Below, one piece after another: positions 1-8,613 of a DNA stretch of 64,000 nucleotides. The first letter of the stretch is position 1. Each line of letters opens with the position of its first letter. Made by a program: the position numbers and the translations under genes. Source of the DNA: Luteococcus sp048595755. GTDB taxonomy: Bacteria; Actinomycetota; Actinomycetes; Propionibacteriales; Propionibacteriaceae. The stretch covers positions 3,100,001 to 3,164,000 of the forward strand of contig NZ_CP184360.1 of assembly GCF_048595755.1 (NCBI RefSeq). The letters are read 5' to 3'. Below the pieces are notes generated by a model. That model was not told the origin of the DNA, did not search any database, and was given only the letters and a program-made list of their open reading frames with translations.

Positions 1-1524
1 TTCGGCATCAACAATGTCGCCCTGGTGGACGGCCAGCCCAGCACGCTGGGACTCAAGGACCTGCTCGAGGTCTACCTGCAGCACCGCTTCGACGTGACGC
101 TGCGCCGCACGAAGTTCCGGCTGGGCAAGGCCACCGACCGGCTGCACATCGTCGAGGGCCGGCTGCTGGCCATCGTCGACATCGACGACGTCATCGCCAT
201 CATCCGCAGCTCCGACGATGCCAACGAGGCGCGCACCCGCTTGATGGAGGCCTTCGAACTCACCGAGGTGCAGGCCAACGACATCCTCGACATCCCGCTG
301 CGGCGCCTGACCAAGTTCAGCGTCATCGAGCTGGAGAAGGAACGCACGGAGCTGGAGCAGACCATCGCCCGGCTCACCGAGATCATCGAGGACCGTGAGG
401 TGCTGGCCGCCCTGGTCAGCGACGAGCTGGCGGAGGTGGCCAAGACCTACGGCGATCCGCGCCGCACCGTGCTGCTGGCCAGCTCGGGTGAGGTCACCGG
501 CGCGCAGGCGACCCCGCTCGAGGTGCCCGATGCGCCCTGCTGGGTGATGATGAGCGCCACCGGCCTGCTGGCCCGGATGGACACCCCCGACGAGATCTCG
601 ATCGGGGGCGGCCGAGCGCAGCACGACGTGGTGGTCAGCGCCATCCGCACCACCAGCCGTGCCGACTTCGGCGTGATCACCAACCGGGGCAGGCTGATCC
701 GGGCCCGGGCCATCGAACTGCCCACCGTGGTGCCCACGGCCAGCTCGCCGAACCTCAAGGGCGGTTCCCGTGCCACCGAGCTCTATGCCTTCGACAAGGA
801 CGAACGTCCCATCGCCCTGACCAGCCTGGACGAGAAGTCCTTGGGCCTGGCAGTCGGCACCCGTCAGGGCGTGGTCAAGCGCGTCAATCCCGAGGTCTTG
901 AACAAGGACTCCTGGGAGATCATCCGGCTGGCGCCCAAGGACGAGCTGGTCGGGGCGGTGGAGCTGGGCGATGAGAACCAGCACCTGGTCTTCGTCTCCA
1001 GCGACGCGCAGCTGCTGCACTTCGCCGCCAGTGCGGTGCGTTCTCAGGGCCGTGCCGGCGGCGGTGTGGCCGGCATCAAGCTGGGCAAGGACGCCCACGC
1101 CATCTGGTTCGGTGCGGCCCCCGCCCAGGGCTCGGTGGTGGTGACGGTCTCCGGATCCTCCGATGCCATCCCCGGCACCGAGGCCGGTTCGGTGAAGGTG
1201 AGTCCCTTCGATGAGTACCCCGCCAAGGGGCGTGCCACCGGCGGTGTGCGGTGTCATCGCTTCCTGCGCGGTGAGGATGCCTTGGTGCTTGCCTGGGCCG
1301 GGCCGGAGCCCGCGGTGGCCTGCGCCGCCAGCGGTGCCGCCGTCGATCTGCCCCCGGCCACCGGCCGGCGTGATGGCTCGGGCATCCCCAGTGCCCAGCC
1401 CATCGCCGCGGTCTCGACGCGGGCGCTGGGGCGTCGCACCGGCGCGGGCGATGCCGCAGACCAGGCCGAGGACCGCCAGGACGAGGTGGCCGAGGACTCC
1501 GATGACCAGGACACGCTGATCTGA
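1..1524 (+). CDS. parC: Type IIA DNA topoisomerase subunit A (ParC/GyrA-like), 3' part
   Basis: This is the C-terminal part of the DNA-breaking subunit of a type IIA topoisomerase. The frame is already open at base 1 (FGINNVALVDGQ), so the gene starts outside the window and the catalytic tyrosine is not visible. The visible 507 codons hold the coiled-coil/tower region (KATDRLHIVEGRL, LRRLTKFSVIELEKE) and then beta-pinwheel blades (GVITNRGRLIRA, GRAGGGVAGIKL). No canonical GyrA box (QRRGGKG) is seen, and a ParE/GyrB-like gene lies 4.6 kb away on the other strand. Both facts favour the second type II enzyme of actinobacteria, usually annotated topoisomerase IV, over gyrase itself. Type IIA subunit A is near certain; ParC rather than GyrA is less so. 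Confidence 0.9.
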   Translation, partial: FGINNVALVDGQPSTLGLKDLLEVYLQHRFDVTLRRTKFRLGKATDRLHIVEGRLLAIVDIDDVIAIIRSSDDANEARTRLMEAFELTEVQANDILDIPLRRLTKFSVIELEKERTELEQTIARLTEIIEDREVLAALVSDELAEVAKTYGDPRRTVLLASSGEVTGAQATPLEVPDAPCWVMMSATGLLARMDTPDEISIGGGRAQHDVVVSAIRTTSRADFGVITNRGRLIRARAIELPTVVPTASSPNLKGGSRATELYAFDKDERPIALTSLDEKSLGLAVGTRQGVVKRVNPEVLNKDSWEIIRLAPKDELVGAVELGDENQHLVFVSSDAQLLHFAASAVRSQGRAGGGVAGIKLGKDAHAIWFGAAPAQGSVVVTVSGSSDAIPGTEAGSVKVSPFDEYPAKGRATGGVRCHRFLRGEDALVLAWAGPEPAVACAASGAAVDLPPATGRRDGSGIPSAQPIAAVSTRALGRRTGAGDAADQAEDRQDEVAEDSDDQDTLI

Positions 1525-1605
1525 CCCCGACCGGTGGCGGCGGCTGGGGATTTTCCATGCTGGTCATCGGCGCGTCACGGGCTCGCCAGGAGTAGGTTTC
1601 TTCCC

Positions 1606-2100
1606 ATGGGTGACTTCAACGACCTGCTGGAAGCAAATGATCGTTATGCCGAGGATTTCCACGACGGGGGCTTCGACGGCATCGCCAGGGCTGGCGTGCT
1701 CGTCATCACCTGCATGGACTCGCGCATCGAGCCGCTGAGCATGCTCGGCCTGAAGCTGGGCGACGCCAAGATCCTGCGCAGCCCGGGTGGTCGGGTCACC
1801 CCCGACGTGCTGACCGGCTGCATCGTCGGATCGCACCTGCTGAACGTGAACCGGATCATGGTGGTGCAGCACACCCGCTGCGCCATGGCCTCGGGCACCG
1901 ACGAGGAGGTGGCCGACAAGATCATCGAGGTGAGCAAGATGGACCTGCGCGGCATGACCTTCGGCGCCAACCCCGAGCAGGACCGCACGCTCGACTTCGA
2001 CACGCGCCTGCTGCGCTCGCACCCGGCGATCAAGCCGCGCACCAAGATCGGTGGCTTCCTCTACGACGTGGACACCGGCCGGCTCAGCCACGTCTACTGA
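1606..2100 (+). CDS. Beta-carbonic anhydrase-like protein
   Basis: A 164-residue small beta-carbonic anhydrase of the actinobacterial type, expected to interconvert CO2 and bicarbonate in the cytoplasm using zinc. The zinc ligands are visible: Cys36 in CMDSRIEP, with the Asp38-Arg40 dyad, and His89 and Cys92 in QHTRCAMAS. The length fits the short mycobacterial-type family rather than the roughly 220-residue plant/E. coli type. ATG 1606 is preferred over an in-frame GTG at 1534 because homologues start just before the NDRY-type motif; AGGAG lies 13 nt upstream. The gene is single and ends before a long interrupted hairpin. Confidence 0.87.
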   Translation: MGDFNDLLEANDRYAEDFHDGGFDGIARAGVLVITCMDSRIEPLSMLGLKLGDAKILRSPGGRVTPDVLTGCIVGSHLLNVNRIMVVQHTRCAMASGTDEEVADKIIEVSKMDLRGMTFGANPEQDRTLDFDTRLLRSHPAIKPRTKIGGFLYDVDTGRLSHVY

Positions 2101-2157
2101 GCCACGCCCCGACCCCTGAGCGACGCCCCGACCCCTGAGCGACGCTCTGCCACAACG

Positions 2158-2209
2158 ACGGCCCCGTCCCGGTGAACTGTTGCCCAGTTCACCGCGTCGA
2201 CGGGGCCGT
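2158..2209. terminator. Two-tier hairpin downstream of the carbonic anhydrase gene
   Basis: Outer arms CGGCCCCGTC (2159-2168) and GACGGGGCCG (2199-2208) pair perfectly. Inner arms GGTGAACTG and CAGTTCACC also pair, with a short loop between. The structure is followed by TTTCG. It is preceded by a directly repeated phrase (CGACCCCTGAG-type, about 2109-2141). A transcription terminator is the simplest reading. Confidence 0.6.
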
Positions 2210-2270
2210 TTCGCTGCCGGCGCAGGCCCATCCCTTGATCCGGGCAGGCTCCACCACCAACAGTGGAGAC

Positions 2271-3539
2271 ATGAGCGCATCCAAGGACCGAACACTCGAT
2301 TTCGTCACCCAGGGCTACCTGTGGACCACCCGTCTGCGAGCCGGCAGCAGCGATGCGCAGGCTTCGCGTCGCCTCCCCATCAAGGTGCTGGGCAGCCAGG
2401 CACTGTTGGTCAACGGCGAGGAGGGGGTGCGCCTGTTCTACGACCAGGACCGCATCCAGCGCAGCGGCGCGATGCCGAAGGTGGTCGGCGGGGGCCTGTT
2501 CGGCAAGGGGTCGGTGCACGGTCTGGACGGTGACCAGCACCGCGTCCGCAAGGCCATGTTCATCCGCGCAGCGATGGACCGTCCCCGCGTCGACGCCCTG
2601 CTGGCCGACGCCCAGCAGGAGTGGCAGAAGATCGTCGAACTGTGGCTGCAGGGCGAGAAGCTCAGCGTCTACGACGCCGCGGTGCTGGTCTACGGACGCA
2701 GCATCGTGCGGTGGGCCGGGCTGCAGGTGGACGACCAGACACTGGACTGGATCGCCACCACCCAGGCCGAGATCGTCGACGGCTTCGCCGTGGTGGGGCC
2801 GGCCTGGCTGCGGACCCGCAAGGACCGCGAGACCATGGACGAATGGTTCACCGAGCAGGTCCGCAAGGCCCGGGCTGGTGAGATCGAGGTGGCCGATGAC
2901 TCGCCCTTCCGGATGGTGCTGGACCACGTGGAGGCCGACGGGTCCACCATGGACGACCACCTCACCGGCGTCGAACTGCAGAACCTGATCCGTCCCACCA
3001 TCGCGGTGGCGCGCTTTGCCGCCTTCGCCGCCGTCGCACTGGCCGAGCACCCGCAGTGGCGTGACCGGATCCGCGCCGAGACCAGCGAGCGCGGCACCAC
3101 CATCGAGGGCCCGGTGGCCACCGCCTTCGCCGAGGAGGTGCGCCGTCACTTCCCCTTCGTCCCCCTGCTGCCGGCCACCGCCCGGAAGGACTTCGTCTTC
3201 GAGGGCCAGCAGGTGCGCAAGGGCCAGAAGATCCTGCTGGACTTCTACGGCACCAACCACGACGAGGCCAGCTGGGAGCGCCCCAACACCTTCGACCCGC
3301 AGCGCTTCCTGGACGATCCGTCGCACCGTGAGTCCGACCACTTCATCCCGCAGGGTGGTGGCACCGCCGAGACCGGCCACCGCTGCCCCGGTGAATGGAT
3401 TGCGGTGGGTCAGCTGGCGCTGACCGTCGCCGAGCTGGCGCAGCTGACGATGGAGATGCCGGCCGACCAGGACTGGTCGATGACCCGGATGCCCACCGCG
3501 CCGAAGGACGGCGCACTGCCCACCTCGGTGAGCCGCTGA
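2271..3539 (+). CDS. CYP152-family cytochrome P450 (fatty-acid peroxygenase/decarboxylase)
   Basis: A 422-residue P450 of the CYP152 group, which uses H2O2 to hydroxylate or decarboxylate fatty acids without a redox partner. The haem-ligand loop is GGGTAETGHRCPGE with Cys372. The Arg241-Pro242 pair in NLIRPTIAV replaces the usual acid-alcohol pair and is the hallmark of the family, where Arg binds the substrate carboxylate. The length matches B. subtilis P450-BSbeta (417 aa). At the position that is Gln85 in BSbeta and His85 in the alkene-forming OleT, this protein has His83 (GSVHGLDG). No ferredoxin or reductase gene is nearby, as expected. ATG 2271 was chosen because family similarity starts there; GGAG sits close upstream. 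Family is firm; hydroxylation versus decarboxylation is open. Confidence 0.92.
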   Translation: MSASKDRTLDFVTQGYLWTTRLRAGSSDAQASRRLPIKVLGSQALLVNGEEGVRLFYDQDRIQRSGAMPKVVGGGLFGKGSVHGLDGDQHRVRKAMFIRAAMDRPRVDALLADAQQEWQKIVELWLQGEKLSVYDAAVLVYGRSIVRWAGLQVDDQTLDWIATTQAEIVDGFAVVGPAWLRTRKDRETMDEWFTEQVRKARAGEIEVADDSPFRMVLDHVEADGSTMDDHLTGVELQNLIRPTIAVARFAAFAAVALAEHPQWRDRIRAETSERGTTIEGPVATAFAEEVRRHFPFVPLLPATARKDFVFEGQQVRKGQKILLDFYGTNHDEASWERPNTFDPQRFLDDPSHRESDHFIPQGGGTAETGHRCPGEWIAVGQLALTVAELAQLTMEMPADQDWSMTRMPTAPKDGALPTSVSR

Positions 3540-3575
3540 GGCTCCACGCACGGAGCCTGCCACAGGGGCACGATG

Positions 3576-3608
3576 CACCGGCGCTGGTTCGCCACGTCAG
3601 CGCCGGTG
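3576..3608. terminator. Hairpin between convergent P450 and MFS genes
   Basis: Perfect 11-bp arms CACCGGCGCTG (3576-3586) and CAGCGCCGGTG (3598-3608) with an 11-nt loop. The right arm overlaps the last codons of the minus-strand transporter. There is no clear T-run. A smaller hairpin, GGCTCC/GGAGCC (3540-3557), precedes it. It probably acts in both directions. Confidence 0.55.
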
Positions 3609-4916
3609 CGTCACGCCCACGATGCGCAGCGGGAGGAAGACGGCCAGCCCCATCACCAGGGTGGCCACGATCCCCATGATCCCCCACCGGGCGCCGAAGG
3701 CGGCCGTGAAGACGCCGATCAGGGCGGGGGCGATGAAGCTGACGACCCGCCCCACCGTGGCGTAGAGGCCGAAGGTCTCGTTCTCCTCACCGGCGGGGAT
3801 GATGCGCGTCAACAGGGTGCGGCTGGCCGACTGTACGGGCCCCACGAGGAAGGCGATCAGGATGCCGCAGACCCAGAAGACGGCGCTCTGGTTCGCCACC
3901 ACGATGGCCAGGCCCTGGGCGATGATGGCCAGCAGACTGCCGATGATCACCGGGCGTGGCCCCAGACGGTCGTCGAGCCGACCGAAGATCCAAGTGCCGA
4001 TGGCTGCCGAGACGCTGGCCGCGAGCCCGAAGTAGATCACCTGGGAGGGGCTGAAACCATAGGCGCTGGCGGCGATGACGCCCGCGAAGGCGAAGACGGC
4101 ATTGAGACCGTCGCGGTAGATGCCGGCGGCCACCAGGAAGTGCAGTAGGCCCCGTTCGTCCCGCCACATGTGCGCGAGGCGTCGGCCGATGTCGCGATAG
4201 GCGCCGACAACGCTGAAGCGGGGCCCGGGCCGGGGTTCACCGTCGGGCCCCAGGATCATCACCGGGATGCTGAAGGCGAGCATGAAGACGGCACAGAACA
4301 GCGCCACCGCGCGCACGTTGAAGGCTTCGGTGGTGGGCAGGCCGAGCATGCCGCCCTCCAGGATGAAGCCGAACAGTGCCGCCACCAGGCACAGGACGCC
4401 TCCCAGGTAGCCCAGCGCCCACGCCGTCCCCGAGATCCGGCCGATCGTCGCGGGGGTGGAGACGTGCGGCAGCATGCCGTTGTAGAAGACCCCCGCGATG
4501 TCCTGCGCGACGCTGGCGAAGGAGAGCAGTCCGGCCCCCAACAGCAGGTAGGAGTTCTCGGGCTTCACGAAGAAGCAGGCAGCCATGCAACCGACGGTGA
4601 CCAGCGTGCTGGCGGCCAACAGCAGGCGGCGTTGCCGCACCCGGTCTGCCCAAGCCCCCATCAGCGGGGCGAGCAGCGCCAGGGTGAGGCCGGCGGCCGT
4701 CTGGAAGTTCGACCACACCATCTGGCCGTGGGCCTTGTCGTCGGCCACCGTGCCGGTGACGTAGACGGAGAAGACGAAGCTCAACATCACCGTGTTGAAG
4801 GCATTGCCGCCAAAGTCGTAGGCGCTCCAGGCGGCCACGACGCGGCGCGGGGCGGAGGCTTCGTCGAGGGCGCCCGTCGCGAGGGGCCGAGCAGCTGGGT
4901 GCTCCTGAGTGGTCAC
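3597..4916 (-). CDS. MFS transporter, UMF1/Atg22-like family
   Basis: A 439-residue integral membrane protein of the major facilitator superfamily with about 12 hydrophobic segments. The start of TM1 (AAWSAYDFGGNAFNTVMLSF) has the aromatic-Asp-aromatic and small-residue pattern typical of the UMF1/Atg22 group, whose bacterial substrates are mostly unknown. An acidic/Arg loop (PLMGAWADRVRQRR) matches the MFS signature between TM2 and TM3. The GTG start at 4916 leaves a cytoplasmic N-terminus of about 30 residues. It converges on the P450 gene and diverges from the SRPBCC gene. No substrate can be inferred. Confidence 0.85.
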   Translation of the reverse strand: MTTQEHPAARPLATGALDEASAPRRVVAAWSAYDFGGNAFNTVMLSFVFSVYVTGTVADDKAHGQMVWSNFQTAAGLTLALLAPLMGAWADRVRQRRLLLAASTLVTVGCMAACFFVKPENSYLLLGAGLLSFASVAQDIAGVFYNGMLPHVSTPATIGRISGTAWALGYLGGVLCLVAALFGFILEGGMLGLPTTEAFNVRAVALFCAVFMLAFSIPVMILGPDGEPRPGPRFSVVGAYRDIGRRLAHMWRDERGLLHFLVAAGIYRDGLNAVFAFAGVIAASAYGFSPSQVIYFGLAASVSAAIGTWIFGRLDDRLGPRPVIIGSLLAIIAQGLAIVVANQSAVFWVCGILIAFLVGPVQSASRTLLTRIIPAGEENETFGLYATVGRVVSFIAPALIGVFTAAFGARWGIMGIVATLVMGLAVFLPLRIVGVTHRR

Positions 4917-5025
4917 GCCCCGACGCTATCCTGCGGCGGCGTCAGCCAGGCCGAAGGCCACCACGCATTGTCCGCCAACCGCGTAAGTGCTTGGGATGGC
5001 GCCAGGGACGTGGTTGCGTGGAGCC

Positions 5026-5490
5026 ATGACCGAGATTGCCAAGACCACTGCAAGCCGCGAGATCAATGCCACTCCGCAGGAGATCTTCGACCTGCTGAGC
5101 AACCCGGCACGTCACAACGAGACCGATCCGGCCGGTTCGGTCGTCTCCACCGACAAGGGCGAGCGCCTCAAGCAGGTGGGCGACACCTTCCGGATGAACA
5201 TGGTCAAGGGCGACGGCTCCGAGTACCAGACCGAGAACAAGGTCTTCGCCTTCGTCGACGACCGCGTCATCGGCTGGCAGAACCTGAAGAACCTCACCAG
5301 CGACGTCGAGGTTGGCTCAAAGTGGCTCTACGAGCTGGAGCCCATCGACGCCACCACGACCAAGCTCTCGCTGACCTACGACCCCAGCGAGATCGCCAAT
5401 CCGCAGGTCCAGGCGCTGGCGAAGGAGAAGTTCGCCATCGAGTCGAACCTGGACGCCTCGCTCGCGAAGATCGCCGAAGTGCTCGGCTGA
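5026..5490 (+). CDS. SRPBCC-fold protein (polyketide cyclase/START-like)
   Basis: A 154-residue soluble protein that opens with the SRPBCC pattern: a first strand followed by ATPQEIFDLLSNPARHNETDP, which is the family's usual 'a-VFdlLsdP..h.e.DP' block. These proteins bind hydrophobic ligands in a helix-grip cavity; the ligand here is unknown. The C-terminal helix (LAKEKFAIESNLDASLAKIAE) is also typical. ATG 5026 is preferred over the upstream in-frame codon at 4987 because the conserved fold starts right after it. It is monocistronic, with a strong hairpin immediately downstream. Confidence 0.8.
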   Translation: MTEIAKTTASREINATPQEIFDLLSNPARHNETDPAGSVVSTDKGERLKQVGDTFRMNMVKGDGSEYQTENKVFAFVDDRVIGWQNLKNLTSDVEVGSKWLYELEPIDATTTKLSLTYDPSEIANPQVQALAKEKFAIESNLDASLAKIAEVLG

Positions 5491-5506
5491 TCCTGCCGTT
5501 GTCGCC

Positions 5507-5551
5507 ACATGAGAGTGCCCGGCTCCCCGAGGGGGCCGGGCACTCTCATGT
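5507..5551. terminator. Long perfect bidirectional terminator hairpin
   Basis: Arms CATGAGAGTGCCCGGC (5508-5523) and its exact complement (5535-5550), extended by an A-T pair at 5507/5551, with an 11-nt loop. It lies between the SRPBCC gene (+) and the XRE gene (-), whose stop codon sits inside the right arm. No strong T-run is seen on either strand. Confidence 0.75.
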
Positions 5552-5779
5552 CCCTTCGCGCGTCCCTTCGAGGGTGAAGAGCTCCCCCGGGGTGCACTCC
5601 AGCGCATCGCAGATGGCGGTCAGCGTGGTGAAGCGCACGGCCTTGGCCCGGTTGTTCTTGAGGATGGACAGGTTCACCACGCTCAGGCCGACACGCTCGG
5701 CCAGCTCGGTGAGCGTCATCCCACGGGCGGCCAGAAGCTCGTCAATGTGACAGACGACGCGATGCTCGTCGGCCGGCAT
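5546..5779 (-). CDS. Small XRE/Cro-type HTH regulator (YozG-like)
   Basis: A 77-residue protein that is almost entirely one helix-turn-helix domain. The pattern LAARGMTLTELAERVGLSV, followed by NLSILKNNRAKAVRF and ALECTPGELF, is that of the small Cro/C1-type regulators usually encoded next to a DUF2975 membrane protein. Its start overlaps the stop of that partner by one base (TGATG), so the two are translationally coupled. Its stop lies in the bidirectional hairpin. The partner appears truncated, so the pair may no longer work as in relatives. Confidence 0.85.
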   Translation of the reverse strand: MPADEHRVVCHIDELLAARGMTLTELAERVGLSVVNLSILKNNRAKAVRFTTLTAICDALECTPGELFTLEGTREGT

Positions 5780-6087
5780 CAGATCACCTCGTCGAGCTCA
5801 CCCTGCAGCTCCGCCCCACGACGCAGGACGAGCTCGAAGGCCAGACAGAGGTAGAAGCCGAACAGCGGGATGAACATGTCCCCCACCCGGGTGGACGTGG
5901 ACAAGCCTGCATCCAGCCCGCCGAGGGCCCAGTTGGAGCCCAGCACTCGCAGACCGTAGGGAACCACGGCGAGGACCATCAACAGCCAGCGGATGGCCGC
6001 GACCCGTCGCGCCACTCCCCCGTCGAAGATCGTGAGGGGAACTTGGCCGACAGGTGCTGCCTCGACGAGCTCGGCCGACGGGAAGAG
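5779..6087 (-). pseudogene. DUF2975-like membrane protein, 5'-truncated
   Basis: Only the C-terminal half of a DUF2975-type protein is present. From the GTG at 6015 it would be 78 residues, with two hydrophobic segments and the typical tail LVLRRGAELQGELDEVI. Family-like sequence (VPLTIFDGGVARRV) continues upstream of that GTG up to the in-frame TGA at 6088, which is also the stop codon of the neighbouring topoisomerase gene. The N-terminal transmembrane part expected for a protein of 150-200 residues is missing, and no other start codon exists. A 5' deletion that fused the remnant to the end of parE explains this best. A short functional protein from GTG 6015 cannot be excluded. Confidence 0.6.
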
Positions 6088-8184
6088 TCAGGTGTCGATC
6101 TGTTCCGCGTCCAGGCGGTAGGCGCCCTCGACGATGAACTCCTTGCGCGGGGCCACCTCATTGCCCATCAGGATCTCGAAGGTGCGCTCGGCGGCCTCGG
6201 CGTCGTCGACGGTGATGCGACGCAGCGCGCGGTGCCGGGGGTCCATCGTGGTCTCCTGCAGCTGGTCGGCGTCCATCTCACCCAGACCCTTGTACCGCTG
6301 GGGCTCCTTGAAGTTGACGCCCTTCTTGGTGAGCTCGGCAAGCTTTCGCTGGTACTCGGCGTCGGAGTAGGTGTAGATGTACTTCTCCATCCCCCGCTTG
6401 GGGTTGATCAACTCGAAACGGTGCAGCGGCGGGACGGCGGAGTAGACCCGACCGGCCTCCACCAAGGGACGCATGTACCGGAAGAAGAGCGTGGCCAGCA
6501 GGCAGCGGATGTGGGCGCCGTCGGAGTCGGCGTCGGCCATGAAGATCACCTTGCCGTAGCGCGCCTGGTCCAGGTCGAAGGTGCGGCCGGACCCGGCGCC
6601 CACCACCTGGATGATGGAGGCACACTCGGCATTCTTGAGCATGTCGCCCACGCTGGCCTTCTGCACGTTGAGGATCTTGCCGCGGATCGGCAGCAGGGCC
6701 TGGTACTCGGAATTGCGGGCCCGGCCGGCGGTCCCCAGGGCCGAGTCACCCTCGACGATGAACAGCTCGTTGCGCTCGCCGTCATTGCTGCGGCAGTCCT
6801 TCAACTTGGGCGGCAGCGTCGAGCTCTCCAGCGCATTCTTGCGGCGCTGGTTCTCCTTGTGAGCCCGGGCGGCGACGCGGGTGCGCGAGGCCCCGATCAC
6901 CTTCTCCATCACCTGACGCGCCTGCGCCTTGAGGGCCGGCTTGGTGGAGGCCAGGAAGTCGCCCAGTTCACGTTCGACGACGCGCTGCACGATGCGGGTG
7001 GCGGGCGGGGTGCCCAGCACCTCCTTCGTCTGGCCCTCGAACTGGGGTTCTGCCAACCGCACCGTGACCACCGCGGTGACGCCCTCCAGGCAGTCGTCCT
7101 TGATGATCTCGTCACCCGACTTCATCAGGCGGGTGCCCTCCATCGCCTTGGTGAAGGTGCGGGTGAGGGCACGTTCGAAGCCCTGCACGTGGGTGCCGCC
7201 CTTGGGCGTGGCGATGATGTTGACGAAACTCTTGACCGTCGTGTCGTAGGAATTGGCCCACCGCACGGCAATGTCGACGTGCAGCTCGCGCTCCACGTCC
7301 TGCGGCGTCATCGAGCCGGTGGCAGGGTCGAGCATCGGCACGGTCTCGGTGAACTTGTCCCCGCCTTGCAGCCGGAGCACGTCGGTCACCGGCGCGCCCT
7401 GAGTGAGGTAGTCGCAGAACTCGCTGATGCCGCCCTCGTGGTGGAAGACCTCGACGTCGTCGGCGCCGTCGCGATGGTCGGCGACGGTGAACTTCAGCCC
7501 CGGCACCAGGAAGGAGGACTGCCGGGCACGAGCCCGCAGCGACTCGATGTTGAGCTGGGCGTCCTTGAGGAAGATCTGGCGATCGGGCCAGTAGCGCACG
7601 CGGCTGCCGGTGACGCCGCGCTTGGCCTTGCCCACGATGCGCAGCCCGCTCTGCGGGGTGAAGGGGGCGTCGGGGCCCTCGCCGTCGAAGACGCCGGGGG
7701 TGCCGCGCCGGAAGCTCATCTCGTAGGTCTTGCCGGCGCGGTCCACCTGCACGTCGAGCCGGGAGCTGAGCGCATTCACGACCGAGGCGCCGACGCCGTG
7801 CAGGCCGCCGGTGGCGTTGTAGGCACCGCCGCCGAACTTGCCGCCGGCGTGCAGCTTGGTGAAGATCACCTCGACGCCGCTCAGCCCGGTGCGGGGTTCG
7901 ATGTCCACCGGCATGCCTCGCGCGTGGTCGTCCACCTGTACCGAGCCGTCGCCGTGCAGGTAGATCTCGATCGCGTCGCCGCTGCCGCCGAGGGCCTCGT
8001 CGATGGCGTTGTCGATGATCTCCCACAGGCAGTGCATCAGTCCCTTGGTGTCGGTGGAACCGATGTACATGGCGGGGCGCTTGCGCACCGCTTCGAGTCC
8101 TTCCAGGACGAGCAGGTGCTTGGCCTCGTAGTCACGCCCCGGCTGGGCGGCATTCTTGGGCTGGCTGGTGGTTGAGGAAGACAC
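6088..8184 (-). CDS. parE: Type IIA DNA topoisomerase subunit B (ParE/GyrB-like)
   Basis: The 698-residue ATPase/Toprim subunit, expected to pair with the subunit A encoded at the left edge. It has the GHKL ATPase start (EAVRKRPAMYIGST, EIIDNAIDEALGG), the ATP lid region (GGLHGVGASVVNALS), and the Toprim motifs EGDSALGTAGRAR and MADADSDGAHIRCLL. The C-terminal segment YKGLGEMDADQLQETTMDP precedes the final domain. The length fits actinobacterial ParE/GyrB. The order subunit A (+), several inserted genes, subunit B (-), DUF7455 suggests the non-gyrase enzyme, though sequence alone cannot settle that. Its stop codon is also the upstream stop of the DUF2975 remnant. Confidence 0.93.
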   Translation of the reverse strand: MSSSTTSQPKNAAQPGRDYEAKHLLVLEGLEAVRKRPAMYIGSTDTKGLMHCLWEIIDNAIDEALGGSGDAIEIYLHGDGSVQVDDHARGMPVDIEPRTGLSGVEVIFTKLHAGGKFGGGAYNATGGLHGVGASVVNALSSRLDVQVDRAGKTYEMSFRRGTPGVFDGEGPDAPFTPQSGLRIVGKAKRGVTGSRVRYWPDRQIFLKDAQLNIESLRARARQSSFLVPGLKFTVADHRDGADDVEVFHHEGGISEFCDYLTQGAPVTDVLRLQGGDKFTETVPMLDPATGSMTPQDVERELHVDIAVRWANSYDTTVKSFVNIIATPKGGTHVQGFERALTRTFTKAMEGTRLMKSGDEIIKDDCLEGVTAVVTVRLAEPQFEGQTKEVLGTPPATRIVQRVVERELGDFLASTKPALKAQARQVMEKVIGASRTRVAARAHKENQRRKNALESSTLPPKLKDCRSNDGERNELFIVEGDSALGTAGRARNSEYQALLPIRGKILNVQKASVGDMLKNAECASIIQVVGAGSGRTFDLDQARYGKVIFMADADSDGAHIRCLLATLFFRYMRPLVEAGRVYSAVPPLHRFELINPKRGMEKYIYTYSDAEYQRKLAELTKKGVNFKEPQRYKGLGEMDADQLQETTMDPRHRALRRITVDDAEAAERTFEILMGNEVAPRKEFIVEGAYRLDAEQIDT

Positions 8185-8358
8185 CCCGAAAGGGTACTCG
8201 TCGGCTGCGACAAATCACGTCTCCACGCCGCGTCGTCGTGCCTGCCCCACGGGGCCTGCTGGCTGGATAGGCTGGAGCTGGAACAAAGCACCGAGCTTCG
8301 GCGTTGGTACAGACGTCCGCCCAACGCAGGCACCGCCTGCAGAACCTAGGAGGCCACT

Positions 8359-8556
8359 GTGACCACCACAGTCATCGAGGACCGCTCGCTGGACGCGACG
8401 GACCGTTGCGACCGTTGCGGCGCCCAGGCCTACCTGCGCGTCATCCTCACCTCGGGTGGTGAGCTGCTCTTCTGCGCCCACCATGCCCGCGCACACCAGG
8501 ACAAGCTGCAGCAGGTTGCCCTGAAGATCCAGGACGAGACCGCGAAGATCTCCTGA
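8359..8556 (+). CDS. DUF7455 small zinc-ribbon-like protein
   Basis: A 65-residue protein conserved in actinobacteria beside sigma-factor/topoisomerase genes; function unknown. Two cysteine-rich knuckles are visible, CDRCGAQA and CAHHARAH, which look like a four-ligand metal site (C-x2-C and C-x2-H). The remainder is a short basic/acidic helix (DKLQQVALKIQDET). The GTG start at 8359 is set by a consensus AGGAGG (8348-8353) 5 nt upstream. It is monocistronic, followed by a terminator at 8578-8606. Confidence 0.85.
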   Translation: MTTTVIEDRSLDATDRCDRCGAQAYLRVILTSGGELLFCAHHARAHQDKLQQVALKIQDETAKIS

Positions 8557-8577
8557 CACGCGGCTCCAGACGCCGCG

Positions 8578-8606
8578 AGCGCCCCCACCATTTCGGTGGG
8601 GGCGCT
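8578..8606. terminator. Terminator after the DUF7455 gene
   Basis: Perfect 12-bp stem AGCGCCCCCACC / GGTGGGGGCGCT with loop ATTTC, followed by TTGCTG on the plus strand. Confidence 0.8.
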
Positions 8607-8613
8607 TTGCTGT

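Noticed and set aside
1..1524. Calling the left-edge gene gyrA
   Set aside because: No canonical GyrA box is visible and a ParE/GyrB-like gene with actinobacterial ParE context lies nearby. gyrA is normally next to gyrB near the origin with recF and dnaA, none of which is here.
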